Assembly: GCF_004000985.1 (NCBI RefSeq)
Contig: NZ_BIMH01000029.1
Span: 1 to 64,000 of the forward strand
Origin: Paenibacillus validus NBRC 15382
Lineage (GTDB): Bacteria; Bacillota; Bacilli; Paenibacillales; NBRC-103111
Direction: 5' to 3'
DNA: 64,000 nt
Shown here: positions 44,086 through 53,036 of the stretch, one piece after another
Layout: each line of letters starts with the position of its first letter
Numbering within the stretch: position 1 is the stretch's first letter
Made by a program: the position numbers and the translations under genes
Notes under the pieces: generated by a model
The model's input: the letters and a program-made list of their open reading frames with translations, nothing else
Database searches by the model: none
What the model was told of the DNA's origin: nothing

Positions 44086-44436
44086 GATTGGCGGTCCTCC
44101 ACCATTTTAAACTTGCTTTTACTATACAGGAATCTTTTGCCCATCATAACTGGTAATAAATGGGTACCCTTCCGGTTAGAAGGGGCGCGGGATTTCCGCC
44201 GCTGCGATAGGTGAAGCGGGGGATGGGCAGTGCTGCTCCTGTATGTAATTCGTCATGTTTTGACATCTTTCCTTTAAGTTCGAGCATGAATTGATTAAAA
44301 TTTGATCCTTTCGGATCAATGAGCCGCAGGGGCGCCGAATGGTTTGCCGGGCCGCTTTCTGGTACACTAGAGAAAAAAGCGATGACCGGTAGCTGAATAT
44401 AAACTGGCTGTACGGCTTGGAGGTAGGGATTTTATC
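44086..44436. other. Divergent spacer between the cyclase and U32 genes
   Basis: No gene. An inverted repeat TTGATCC-TTTC-GGATCAA (44302-44319) could be an operator. No promoter with both boxes in good form was seen. Confidence 0.35.
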
Positions 44437-46956
44437 ATGCGGGACATACGTAAAACGGATATCGAGCTGCTCGCTCCGGCGGGGGATTGGGATTGCATGC
44501 GGGCGGCGGTGGCGAACGGAGCGGACGCCGTCTTTTTCGGGGTGGAGAAGTTTAACGCGCGGGCTCGGGCGAACAATTTTTATACGGACGAGCTTCCGGA
44601 CATTATGTCGTTCTTGCACCGATACGGGGTCAAGGGGTATTTGACGTTTAACATTCTGGTGTTCGAAGAGGAATTGGATGATGCGCGGCTGCTGATCGAA
44701 GCTTGTATCGATGCAGGCGTCGATGCGGTTATCGTGCAGGATTTGGGGCTGGTGCGGTTGATTCGGGAGATCTCTCCGGACTTCCCGATTCACGGCTCGA
44801 CCCAAATGACGATTACGTCGCCCGAAGCGGTGGAGTTTACGAAGCCGTACAATATGGAGATTGTGGTGCTCGGGCGTGAAAATAATTTGAAGCAAATCCG
44901 GCAGATCGGGGAGCAGGCGAAGCTGCCGATGGAAGTGTTCGTGCACGGAGCGTTATGCGTCTCGTATTCGGGACAGTGCTTGACTTCCGAAATGTGGGGC
45001 GGGCGCTCTGCGAACCGCGGCGAATGTGCCCAGGCCTGTCGACTGCCGTACGATTTAATGGTAGACGGGCAGCCGAAACCGATGGGCGATGTGGCGTACC
45101 TGCTGTCGCCCAAGGACTTGGCAGCCATTGAGCTGATCCCGGAATTGATCGAGGCGGGCGTGAAATCGTTCAAGATCGAAGGCCGGCTGAAAAGCCCGGA
45201 GTACGTGGCGAACGTCGTCGGCAAGTATCGCCGCGCGATCGACCGTTATTTCGACGGCGAGAACCCGCAGCCGACGAAGGAAGAGCTTCGCGAGCTGGAG
45301 CAAAGCTTCTCCCGCGGCTTTACGTACGGCTTCCTCAAAGGCACGAACAATAAACAGCTTGTCGAAGGCACGTATCCGAAAAGCCGGGGCGTTTACTTGG
45401 GCCGCGTCAAGCAGATTCTCCGCGACGGCGTGGTGTGCGAGCTTGAGGCGCCGTTGAAGCGGGGCGACGGCATCGTGTTCGACGCGGGCGACCCGACCAA
45501 GAAGGAAGAGGGAGGCCGGGTCTACGACCTGCGGCGCAAGGGCGCGAAGTTCGAGGGCGAGGCGCCGGGCGGCGTGATCGAGATTATTCCGGGGCGCAAT
45601 GATGTTGACTTGAGCCGGGTGCATGTGGGCGACCGGATCTGGAAAACGAACGATCCGCATCTGGACAAGCGGCTGCGCCAGACGTACGAAACGGACAAGC
45701 CGTACCGCGTCTTTCCGGTGCGCGTGAAGGTGACCGGCGCGGCCGGACAGCCGCTGCGCAGCGTATGGACGGACACGGCCGCCGGGCACACGGTAACCGT
45801 CGAGTCCGAGCTTCCGCTCGTCCCGGCCGAGAAGCGGCCGATGGACGCCGCGCTGTTCGAAGAGCAGTTCGGGCGTCTTGGCGGTACGGTGTTCGCTTTG
45901 GAGTCGGTCGACGTCCACTTGAACGGCGACTTAATCTTGCCGATGCGCGAGCTGAATCAGATGCGCCGCCAAGCGGCGGAGCTGCTGCTCGCCGAGCGGG
46001 AGCGCCCGCGCGCTTATGTGAAGCGGTCGGTGGACGTTTATAGCGATACGCCTGCGGCGCCGGCGAAGCCGGCAACGCCGCAGGGCGGGAAGGCGCAGGC
46101 GCGGCTGACGGCGCTGTGCCGCAGCCTGCCGCAGGTGGAGGCGGCCGTTGAGACGAACGTCGATCTGATCTACGCCGACTTTGAATTCATCAAGCAGTTC
46201 CCGGCGGCTGTGGAAGCTTGCCGCCGGGCGGGCAAGCGGATTGCGCTTGCGACGCCGCGCATTCATATGCCCGGAGAGACGGGCTATTTCAAAAATATTT
46301 TGAACCTCGGACCGGATGCGGTGCTGGTGCGCAACACGGGGGCGGTTTACTGGTTTATGCGGTATTTGGCGGAGCATCCGAACGAGCCGCAGCCGGAACT
46401 GATCGGCGACTTTTCTTTGAACGTGGCCAACCATAAGGCGGTGTCGCTGTTCTTGGATGCCGGGCTTTCGCGCGTGACGCCGTCTTACGACCTGAACATC
46501 CAACAGATGGTCGATCTGCTGCGCCGCAGCGAGACGTCGCGGCTCGAGATTGTCATTCATCAGCACATGCCGATGTTCCACACGGAGCATTGCGTGTACT
46601 GTACGTTCATGAGTCCCGGTACGGACTACACGAACTGCGGCCGCCCTTGCGAGGAGCATCGCGCTTCGCTGAAGGACCGCGTCGGCTTCTCGCATCCGGT
46701 GCGTGTGGACGAAGGATGCCGCAACACCGTGTACAACGCGATCGACCAATCGGGCGCGGAATACCTGGCGAATTTCATGGAGCTCGGCGTAGGCCGGTAC
46801 CGCGCAGAGTTTCTTGAAGAAACGCCGGAGAAGGTGCGCGAAGTGATCGGTTTGTACGAACGGGCGCTGCGGGGCGAGATTACGGGAACGACCGTTTGGA
46901 AGACGCTCAAATCGACGAACCAGCTCGGCGTGACGCGCGGACAGCTGGTGAAGTAA
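44437..46956 (+). CDS. U32-family protein, RlhA-like (DUF3656) RNA hydroxylation enzyme
   Basis: The protein has 839 residues. The N-terminal U32 domain starts IELLAPAGDWDCMRAAVANG. It carries the conserved cysteines in HGALCVSYSGQCLTSEMWGG and NRGECAQACRLPYDL, where an iron-sulfur cluster is likely. The central DUF3656-type region and a second TIM-like half with further Cys (HTEHCVYCTFM, NCGRPCEEHR) match the long U32 group that includes E. coli RlhA, which hydroxylates 23S rRNA C2501 with prephenate. The original peptidase label is probably wrong for this group. GGAGGT precedes ATG 44437. Confidence 0.85.
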   Translation: MRDIRKTDIELLAPAGDWDCMRAAVANGADAVFFGVEKFNARARANNFYTDELPDIMSFLHRYGVKGYLTFNILVFEEELDDARLLIEACIDAGVDAVIVQDLGLVRLIREISPDFPIHGSTQMTITSPEAVEFTKPYNMEIVVLGRENNLKQIRQIGEQAKLPMEVFVHGALCVSYSGQCLTSEMWGGRSANRGECAQACRLPYDLMVDGQPKPMGDVAYLLSPKDLAAIELIPELIEAGVKSFKIEGRLKSPEYVANVVGKYRRAIDRYFDGENPQPTKEELRELEQSFSRGFTYGFLKGTNNKQLVEGTYPKSRGVYLGRVKQILRDGVVCELEAPLKRGDGIVFDAGDPTKKEEGGRVYDLRRKGAKFEGEAPGGVIEIIPGRNDVDLSRVHVGDRIWKTNDPHLDKRLRQTYETDKPYRVFPVRVKVTGAAGQPLRSVWTDTAAGHTVTVESELPLVPAEKRPMDAALFEEQFGRLGGTVFALESVDVHLNGDLILPMRELNQMRRQAAELLLAERERPRAYVKRSVDVYSDTPAAPAKPATPQGGKAQARLTALCRSLPQVEAAVETNVDLIYADFEFIKQFPAAVEACRRAGKRIALATPRIHMPGETGYFKNILNLGPDAVLVRNTGAVYWFMRYLAEHPNEPQPELIGDFSLNVANHKAVSLFLDAGLSRVTPSYDLNIQQMVDLLRRSETSRLEIVIHQHMPMFHTEHCVYCTFMSPGTDYTNCGRPCEEHRASLKDRVGFSHPVRVDEGCRNTVYNAIDQSGAEYLANFMELGVGRYRAEFLEETPEKVREVIGLYERALRGEITGTTVWKTLKSTNQLGVTRGQLVK

Positions 46957-46994
46957 GCCGGCGGGGGCGGGCGCCAATAGCTTCTGCCCAGCTG

Positions 46995-47147
46995 CAATAA
47001 CGGAATGATAGTGCCACATTCGGCCCGTTTCCGGGTTCTTCCATAAAATAGCGAAAATAGCGGAACAATGATGCTGGATTTGCCTCGGGATCAACCCTCA
47101 CGGGTCGGGAGAAGGGCAATGGCGCACCAGAGTTCCGCTATTTTTAT
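46995..47147. repeat. AATAGCGGAA-type palindromic repeat
   Basis: AAATAGCGGAAC (near 47054-47065) is inverted as GTTCCGCTATTT (near 47132-47143), with partly complementary inner sequence (TGCTGGATTTGCC against GGCAATGGCGCACCA). A related AATAACGGAATGATAGTGCC lies just upstream. Similar intergenic repeats are widespread in Paenibacillus. It may also end the convergent genes on each side, as T runs follow on both strands. Confidence 0.5.
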
Positions 47148-48211
47148 TAGTCGCCGCCTCCGCCGCATCCGGATGAACAGCTGGATGAGGAGCAGCCGGA
47201 AGACGAACCGCCGGACGAGGAGCCCCCGTCATCGCTCCCGCCGCCGCCGCGGTCGTCATTCCATGAGCCGGAGCCGCCGCTGCTGCCGCATCCGGAGGAG
47301 CTCGAGGCTGCATACTCCTGTTCCCGGCGGCGCGCCTCCTCCTCAGCGTAGTGCTGCGCCATCAAATCGTCGAAATCGCCGAGATCCGCCGCCGAGTATA
47401 CGATGAGCGCCCCGGCCAAATACGGCATGTAGCTTGCGGAATCGTGCGCGGGTTTCTCGGCGGAGTAGACGGCGCCGGTCTCGGCGTCCGCCGCTTGCTC
47501 CGTGGCTTTGCGGATCAAGCGGGCGATCGTCTCCCCGATCTCGGGATAACGTTCAGCAGCCTTGCGGTTGAACAGGCGGTCAGCGAGCTCGGCCTCGTCC
47601 GCTTCCCGCAGTTCCTCCAGGCGCCCGCGGTCGAGCGGATACCGGAAGAACGGCGTCCAAATCCGTGAGGAGTACGGAGTCGGGATGAACAGATTCGCGT
47701 ATACCCAGTCGAACCATGCCCGTCCCCCGGGATTCGGTTCTCCGCCGCTGTGCGGTGCGTGATGGATGACGGAGCCGACGAAAGCTTCGCTGAATCGATG
47801 GTATTCGCGGGTAAACATCAGCATTTCGTGCCAAATGTCGTCGACGGCCTCGCTGAACATCGGTACGTCCTTTAATATCGCCGTCATCAGAAAATATCGT
47901 TTTAATTCAAGGAACTTCCAGTTGAATTCGGACGTCGTCATTTGCGGGTGCTTTCGCTGCACACGTTCTCGGAGCATCGCCGGGAAATCCCCGGCAAGCG
48001 CCTGTTCGAGCCTTTCCACGGCCGGTCTCAGCGGAAGATCCGGCTGGATACCGAGCGCTTCGGGCAAAGGACCGTCTTCGTACAACGGCTGACGGCCGGG
48101 TCCTGACGTACCGCCGCGATGGCGTCGGCGCTGCGTTTGCCCGCGATTCAACAGGGCGATACTGACAAAGACGAGAATGCCGAACAGCAGGATGAGGATA
48201 GCGATGACCAT
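47147..48211 (-). CDS. Membrane-anchored glycine-rich-domain (GRDP-like) protein
   Basis: The protein has 354 residues from ATG 48211 (AAGGAGG upstream). One N-terminal helix (MVIAILILLFGILVFVSIAL) is followed by a globular part. The segment VDDIWHEMLMFTREYHRFSE and GSVIHHAP recall the GRDP-like family (PF07173), where a D-x-x-WH motif is typical. The last 55 residues are Gly, Ser and Cys, ending SSSGCSSSSCSSGCGGGGD, a tail seen in other Firmicute membrane proteins of unknown role. The function is unknown. Confidence 0.7.
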   Translation of the reverse strand: MVIAILILLFGILVFVSIALLNRGQTQRRRHRGGTSGPGRQPLYEDGPLPEALGIQPDLPLRPAVERLEQALAGDFPAMLRERVQRKHPQMTTSEFNWKFLELKRYFLMTAILKDVPMFSEAVDDIWHEMLMFTREYHRFSEAFVGSVIHHAPHSGGEPNPGGRAWFDWVYANLFIPTPYSSRIWTPFFRYPLDRGRLEELREADEAELADRLFNRKAAERYPEIGETIARLIRKATEQAADAETGAVYSAEKPAHDSASYMPYLAGALIVYSAADLGDFDDLMAQHYAEEEARRREQEYAASSSSGCGSSGGSGSWNDDRGGGGSDDGGSSSGGSSSGCSSSSCSSGCGGGGD

Positions 48212-48454
48212 GCAGTTCCTCCTTGCAAGGGATTGGATGTAGCTTCCATTATACCAAATGGCTTCGAGCTCTGCGACGAGCGCCGAAAGTTCACAAGTTA
48301 GACACATTTTTTTAAGCAAATTTTCAGCTTTGGTTAAGCTGGCATTATTGTTCCGCCCTTATCCTGTTGCTTGTGGTTAGACCGGCCTTAAGTTGGAAAT
48401 GGCTGTAGGTAAAGGGCATATGAAGGATAGGTTTTAACGATGGGAGGTTTTGAC

Positions 48455-49594
48455 GTGCTTGAGGTCAAACAGGTCAGCAAGTTGTATGAGAATCAAAGGG
48501 GCGTCCGTGACATCGATTTCTCGATGAGCCGGGGCGAGATCGTGGGGTTTCTGGGACCCAACGGTGCGGGCAAAACGACAACGATGCGCATGATCACCGG
48601 CTACTTGAACCCTTCGCGCGGATCGATTGCGATTGACGGATTGTCCATGGCGGATCATCCGAAAAAGGCGCGGCAAAAAATCGGTTATTTGCCGGAGACG
48701 CCGCCGCTTTACCCGGAAATGTCCGTACTGTCGTATTTGAAATTCATCGCCGACCTACGGGATATTCCCGTACGGGAGCAGAAGCAGCGGATCGGCGAGG
48801 TGATCGGGCGCCTCGGCCTGCAGGGCCGGGAGCGGCAAATCATTCGCAGCCTGTCCAAGGGCTACAAGCAGCGGATCGGGCTTGCGCAGGCCATTCTGCA
48901 CGGACCGGATCTGCTTGTGCTGGACGAACCGACCTCGGGCCTCGACCCGAAGCAGATTATTGAAATCCGCCAGCTTATCCGCGAGCTCGGGGAAAATCAT
49001 ACCGTGCTGCTGAGCACGCACATTTTGCCGGAAATCAACGCGCTCTGCAACCGGGTGCTCATTCTGCATCAGGGACGCATCGTGCTCGACGGACAGCCGG
49101 ATCAATTGGCGAACTCGCTGAACGATACGTTCGAGGTGTCGCTGGAAGTGAAAGGTCCGCGCGAGACGGTGCTGGCCGAGCTTCGCGCAACGCCGGGCGT
49201 ATCCTCGGTGCGTGAGCTGACATCCGAGGCCGAATCGCAGCCGGCCATAGCGGCGCCGCTTGAGGAGCGGGCAGGCGAAGCGGCTGCCGGGGAAGAAGCG
49301 ACGGCTGAAGGTTCGACGTCTTTAGCGGACGGGTCCGGGTCTGAGTCGGGAACGGTGAAGGCCGTTGTCGCGGCGAGCGACCGGGAGGACATTCGCGAAG
49401 CGATCTTCTACCGGATGGCTGAGCGGAGACTGCCGATCCTGGCGATGAAGAAGGAGAGCCTCAGCCTGGAGGACATCTTCCTGAAGCTGACGACCGATGA
49501 GAAGCTGGACGATGCTAATGCCGGCTCCGATTCCAATTCCTTCGAAGTCGCCGAAGCCGAATCCGAAGAGAAGGAGGTGAACGCCCGTGCGTAG
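48455..49594 (+). CDS. ABC exporter ATPase, GldA-like
   Basis: The protein has 379 residues from GTG 48455, chosen because GGGAGG (48442-48447) sits seven bases upstream. Walker A is LGPNGAGKTTTMRMI, the signature is LSKGYKQRIGLAQAI, Walker B is LLVLDEPTSGLD, and the H-loop is LLSTHILPE. After the ATPase domain (about 1-230) comes a GldA-type accessory domain. It is interrupted by a 60-residue acidic Ala/Glu/Ser-rich insert (about 265-325) and ends in an acidic tail. It is the first gene of a four-gene operon. Confidence 0.9.
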   Translation: MLEVKQVSKLYENQRGVRDIDFSMSRGEIVGFLGPNGAGKTTTMRMITGYLNPSRGSIAIDGLSMADHPKKARQKIGYLPETPPLYPEMSVLSYLKFIADLRDIPVREQKQRIGEVIGRLGLQGRERQIIRSLSKGYKQRIGLAQAILHGPDLLVLDEPTSGLDPKQIIEIRQLIRELGENHTVLLSTHILPEINALCNRVLILHQGRIVLDGQPDQLANSLNDTFEVSLEVKGPRETVLAELRATPGVSSVRELTSEAESQPAIAAPLEERAGEAAAGEEATAEGSTSLADGSGSESGTVKAVVAASDREDIREAIFYRMAERRLPILAMKKESLSLEDIFLKLTTDEKLDDANAGSDSNSFEVAEAESEEKEVNARA

Positions 49595-50300
49595 AACGAT
49601 GGCCATGACCCGCAAAGAGCTGCAAATGTACTTTTATTCGCCGATCGCGTATGCGGCGTTCGCTTTCTTTTTCGTGATCGCGGGGTATTTCTTCAGCGCC
49701 AATTTCTTGTACCCGCCCTATGTGGTCGACGTGCGGCCGGTGTTCGGCAATGTGACGTTCGTGTTTCTGTTCATCATCCCGCTGCTGACGATGCGGCTCG
49801 TCTCCGATGAGCTGCGGCAGGGCACCGACGAGCTGCTGCTCACCTCGCCGGTCAGCATAACCGAGATCGTCGTCGGCAAGTATGCGTCGGCGCTGACCGT
49901 GCTGCTGATGCTGGTGGCGGGCAGCTTGCTGTATCCGCTTATCTTAAGCGCCTACGGCCCGCTCGATCAGCCGGTGCTGTGGCTGTCGTATTTGGCCATG
50001 TTCCTGGTCGGAGCGGCGATGATGGCGGTCGGCTTGTTCGCCTCTTCACTCTCGGCGCACCAGATGGTGTCGGGTATCGCGGCATTCGCCATCCTGCTCG
50101 TGTTCTGGACGATCGAGTGGCTCGGGGATACGGTAGGCGGGAAAGTCAAAGATTTTCTCGGCATGTTCTCCATCGTCAGCCGGGCCGCCGACCTGCAGAA
50201 GGGTGTGCTCGATTTCGCCGACGTGCTGTTCTACGTGACGTTCATTCTGGTGTTTCTGGTGCTTAGCATCCAAGTGCTGGAACGCAAGCGCTGGAGATAA
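49587..50300 (+). CDS. ABC-2 type permease, GldF-like
   Basis: A 237-residue membrane protein with six predicted helices. It starts MRRTMAMTRKELQMYFYSPI and carries FLFIIPLLTMRLVSDELRQG and TDELLLTSPVSITEIVVGKY, typical of GldF/NosY ABC-2 permeases. The GTG start at 49587 follows GGAGGTGA and overlaps the ATPase gene by eight bases. Confidence 0.9.
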   Translation: MRRTMAMTRKELQMYFYSPIAYAAFAFFFVIAGYFFSANFLYPPYVVDVRPVFGNVTFVFLFIIPLLTMRLVSDELRQGTDELLLTSPVSITEIVVGKYASALTVLLMLVAGSLLYPLILSAYGPLDQPVLWLSYLAMFLVGAAMMAVGLFASSLSAHQMVSGIAAFAILLVFWTIEWLGDTVGGKVKDFLGMFSIVSRAADLQKGVLDFADVLFYVTFILVFLVLSIQVLERKRWR

Positions 50301-50323
50301 ACCGGGAAGGGGGAAGATGCGAA

Positions 50324-51718
50324 GTGAATAAATGGATCCGCGGAACGAATGCGACTGTATTGTCGCTGGCGGTTATCGGCATTTTTATCGTGCTGACGAT
50401 CTTCTTGAATTCCGCCAAAAACATGCAGGTCGATTTGACGCAAAACAATAAATTTACGTTATCCGATCAAACGAAGCAAACGCTCAGCGCCCTGGATAAG
50501 GATATCCGGATCTTGTCGTTTACGACGACGGAGACGAATCCGTATATGAAGCGCGAAGTGGTGGAGCTTGTGGAGGAGTACAAGAAGCGCAGCGGCAAGA
50601 TTACGTTCGAAGAATACGATGCCGTCGCGAACCCTGCGGTCGCGAAGCAGTACGAAGTCGACCCGGCCGGGACGCTCGTGGTGCAGAGCGGGGAGCAGAA
50701 GAAGACGCTGCCTTTCTACGACATGTTCCTGCCGAGCCAACAAAATCCGAACGGCTACAGCTTCAGCGGCGAGGAGAAGCTGACGCAGGCGCTGGTGAAT
50801 TTTAACGTTAAGGAGAAGCGGAAACTGTATTTCCTGAGCGGGCATAATGAAATTCCGCTGACGCAGATGACGCTCTGGCGTTCGGGTCTGGAAAGCGCGA
50901 ACTACGAGGTGAAAGAGCTCAACCTGCTGCGCGAAGGCAAAATTCCGGACGACGCCGAGATGCTCGTCATTGTCGGTCCGGAAACCGACCTGAGCGACAA
51001 GGAAGCGGAGCTCGTCAAGGCCTATATGGACGGCAAGGGCAAGCTGTACCTTGCGCTTGGCTTTAACCCGGACATGTCTTCGAAATGGAAAAATATCGAC
51101 GCGCTTATGTCCGCCTACGGCATCAAGGACCAGCATGCGGTTGCGATCGAGCCGAAGCAAAGCGCCATGTACGATCCGCTTAGCATCGTGCCGGAGTACA
51201 GCGGCCATGAAATTACGCGGAAGCTGCAGGAATATAACCTGCTGACAGTCATGACGCTGGCGGTGACGTTGAAGGTCGACCAGCCGAATGCGGATTATCC
51301 GGCGACGGCCATTTTGTCTACGACGGATAAGGCCTACGGCGAGACCGACTTGAAGGCGCTCGCGGGCCAAGGCACCAGCAAGAAGGACGCAGCCGACGTG
51401 GCGGGACCGCTCGAGCTCGGCTTTGTCGTGGAGAATAAGGAGAAGAAGCCGAAGGCGGTCGTGCTCGGCGGTTCGACATTCCTCGTCGATCGATACATCC
51501 AGCAGCAGGGCAACCGGGACTTCGCGCTGAACAGCGTCGGTTGGCTGCAGGAGCAGAAGGATCAAGTGACGATCCGGCCGCGGGAAGGCGACAACTTGTC
51601 GACGGCGCTCGTGACGGGCGAGCAGGCGAACATGATTTTCCTGGGTACCGTCGTAGTCTTCCCGCTGTTGTTCCTCCTGATCGGCGGCTTCATTTGGTGG
51701 AGGAGGAGAAAAGGATGA
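50324..51718 (+). CDS. GldG-like ABC auxiliary membrane protein
   Basis: The protein has 464 residues with membrane helices at both ends (about 10-32, and about 435-458, WLQEQK then VVFPLLFLLIGGFIWW). The large extracytoplasmic ABC_transp_aux domain contains LTQNNKFTLSDQTKQTL and KLYFLSGHNEIPL. GldG-type proteins accompany GldA/GldF in gliding Bacteroidetes and in many non-gliding bacteria, where the substrate is unknown. The GTG start lies 23 bases after the permease gene. Confidence 0.88.
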   Translation: MNKWIRGTNATVLSLAVIGIFIVLTIFLNSAKNMQVDLTQNNKFTLSDQTKQTLSALDKDIRILSFTTTETNPYMKREVVELVEEYKKRSGKITFEEYDAVANPAVAKQYEVDPAGTLVVQSGEQKKTLPFYDMFLPSQQNPNGYSFSGEEKLTQALVNFNVKEKRKLYFLSGHNEIPLTQMTLWRSGLESANYEVKELNLLREGKIPDDAEMLVIVGPETDLSDKEAELVKAYMDGKGKLYLALGFNPDMSSKWKNIDALMSAYGIKDQHAVAIEPKQSAMYDPLSIVPEYSGHEITRKLQEYNLLTVMTLAVTLKVDQPNADYPATAILSTTDKAYGETDLKALAGQGTSKKDAADVAGPLELGFVVENKEKKPKAVVLGGSTFLVDRYIQQQGNRDFALNSVGWLQEQKDQVTIRPREGDNLSTALVTGEQANMIFLGTVVVFPLLFLLIGGFIWWRRRKG

Positions 51719-52641
51719 GACGGTTGATCCCGACGATCGTGTTGGTGGTACTGTGCATCGGGGGATTCTGGTATGCGTCGAGTCAAGATTTTTTTAAAGA
51801 GAAAACGCAAGAGGCGCCTGCCCTTGTAACGGTGAAGAAGGAAGAAGTGGCAAGCTATACAGTTAAGAACGGCGATACGGAAACGGTACTGGAGCGTAAG
51901 GACGGCGGATGGACGATGACGAAGCCGACCGCGCTTCCTCTGGACAGCAGCTCGGCGGACGCATGGGTGGATACGTTCGTTTCGGTGAAAAAGGATAAGG
52001 TCGTGACCGCTGCGGCAGCCGAACTGGAGCAGTTCGGCTTGGCCGCGCCGAAGCAGATGTTCACCGTGAAGCTGGTGGACGGCGGGGAACGGACGCTGGC
52101 CGTCGGCGACCTCGTCCCGGTCGGCGGCTCGTATTATGCGAAGCTCGGCGATGCGCCGGAGGTGTTCCAGCTCGCCGAGTCGACCGTGAAGTCGCTGGCG
52201 AAGCAGCCGGTCGATTTTATGGAGAAGCGGGCTGTGAAGGTCGAGTACGAGAAGGTACGCGCGTTGACCGTGGACTGGAAGGGCGCGGCTTGGACGTTAA
52301 CGAAGACGGAGCCTGACAAGTCGTCGTTCGAATCCAAGTGGAAGCTCGGCGAACGCGAGTTGACCGGTACGGATGCGACCGGGTTCTTGGACCGGGCGGC
52401 GTCTTTGGTCACGGAGCAGCAGGCGAAGCGCGCATCCGAGGTGCAGGGGCTTGATCAGCCGGACCTGCGGATCGAGCTGAAGGTCGCCGGCGAAGCCGCA
52501 GGCGCGGAGACGACCGTCGCGTACGCGGGCAAGGCCGCGGGGGACGTCGTGTGGATCTCGCAGCAAGGCGGTGAATGGGCGTTTGCCGTACCGACGGCAG
52601 CCGTGCAGGAGCTGGCCGACAAGGCGAAGGCAGCGCCGTAA
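51715..52641 (+). CDS. DUF4340 protein of the Gld-like operon
   Basis: The protein has 308 residues. An N-terminal membrane anchor, MRRLIPTIVLVVLCIGGFWY, is followed by repeated beta-rich DUF4340 units (about 70-145 VLERKDGGWTMTKPTALPL, and about 180-290). Its ATG overlaps the stop of the GldG-like gene (ATGA), so the two are translated together. DUF4340 proteins regularly follow GldG-like genes and are thought to be extracytoplasmic parts of the same complex. The role is unknown. Confidence 0.88.
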   Translation: MRRLIPTIVLVVLCIGGFWYASSQDFFKEKTQEAPALVTVKKEEVASYTVKNGDTETVLERKDGGWTMTKPTALPLDSSSADAWVDTFVSVKKDKVVTAAAAELEQFGLAAPKQMFTVKLVDGGERTLAVGDLVPVGGSYYAKLGDAPEVFQLAESTVKSLAKQPVDFMEKRAVKVEYEKVRALTVDWKGAAWTLTKTEPDKSSFESKWKLGERELTGTDATGFLDRAASLVTEQQAKRASEVQGLDQPDLRIELKVAGEAAGAETTVAYAGKAAGDVVWISQQGGEWAFAVPTAAVQELADKAKAAP

Positions 52642-52748
52642 GGAGGCGGCGGGCGGGCTGCAAGCGCAGCTCCGGCGCATTCGCGGCGAAGTCCCCGCCC
52701 GAAGGAAAGCTATCCGCCATTGCTTGCTCAGCAATAGGCCAAGGGTAC

Positions 52749-52790
52749 AAGGCCGGCAAGGATACCTCAGGGTATGCTTGCCGGCCTTTG
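52749..52790 (+). terminator. Terminator of the Gld-like operon
   Basis: AAGGCCGGCAAG (52749-52760) pairs with CTTGCCGGCCTT (52778-52789), with an inner ATACC/GGTAT stem. The T run is short. Confidence 0.75.
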
Positions 52791-52969
52791 CTGTATCGAC
52801 GGCGAACTCAAATGGGCTCATGCTGTGGGGGACGCCCCCGGTTCATGCACCGCGGTTAACGCCGGTAACTCTCGTCTCGGTACTACGGCTATACCCGCAT
52901 TTGAACCGGTGCTGCACCGTCTGGGGGCCAGAGCTGGATGAGCCGGGAAAAACCTGGAGCCGGGACGGC

Positions 52970-53001
52970 AAAAAATCCCCGACCTTAGCCAAGTCAGGGA
53001 T
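52970..53001 (-). terminator. Terminator of the sulfur operon
   Basis: On the - strand ATCCCTGAC pairs with GTCGGGGAT around a short loop, followed by six T. Confidence 0.8.
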
Positions 53002-53036
53002 CTGGCTTAAGTAGCTCGGCTCCCGGCCCGGAACGC

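Larger units (their letters stand above)
52642..53036. other. Convergent spacer with two terminators, no gene
   Basis: Apart from the two hairpins listed separately (52749-52790 and 52970-53001), I see no gene or RNA in this 395-base stretch. Confidence 0.5.
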
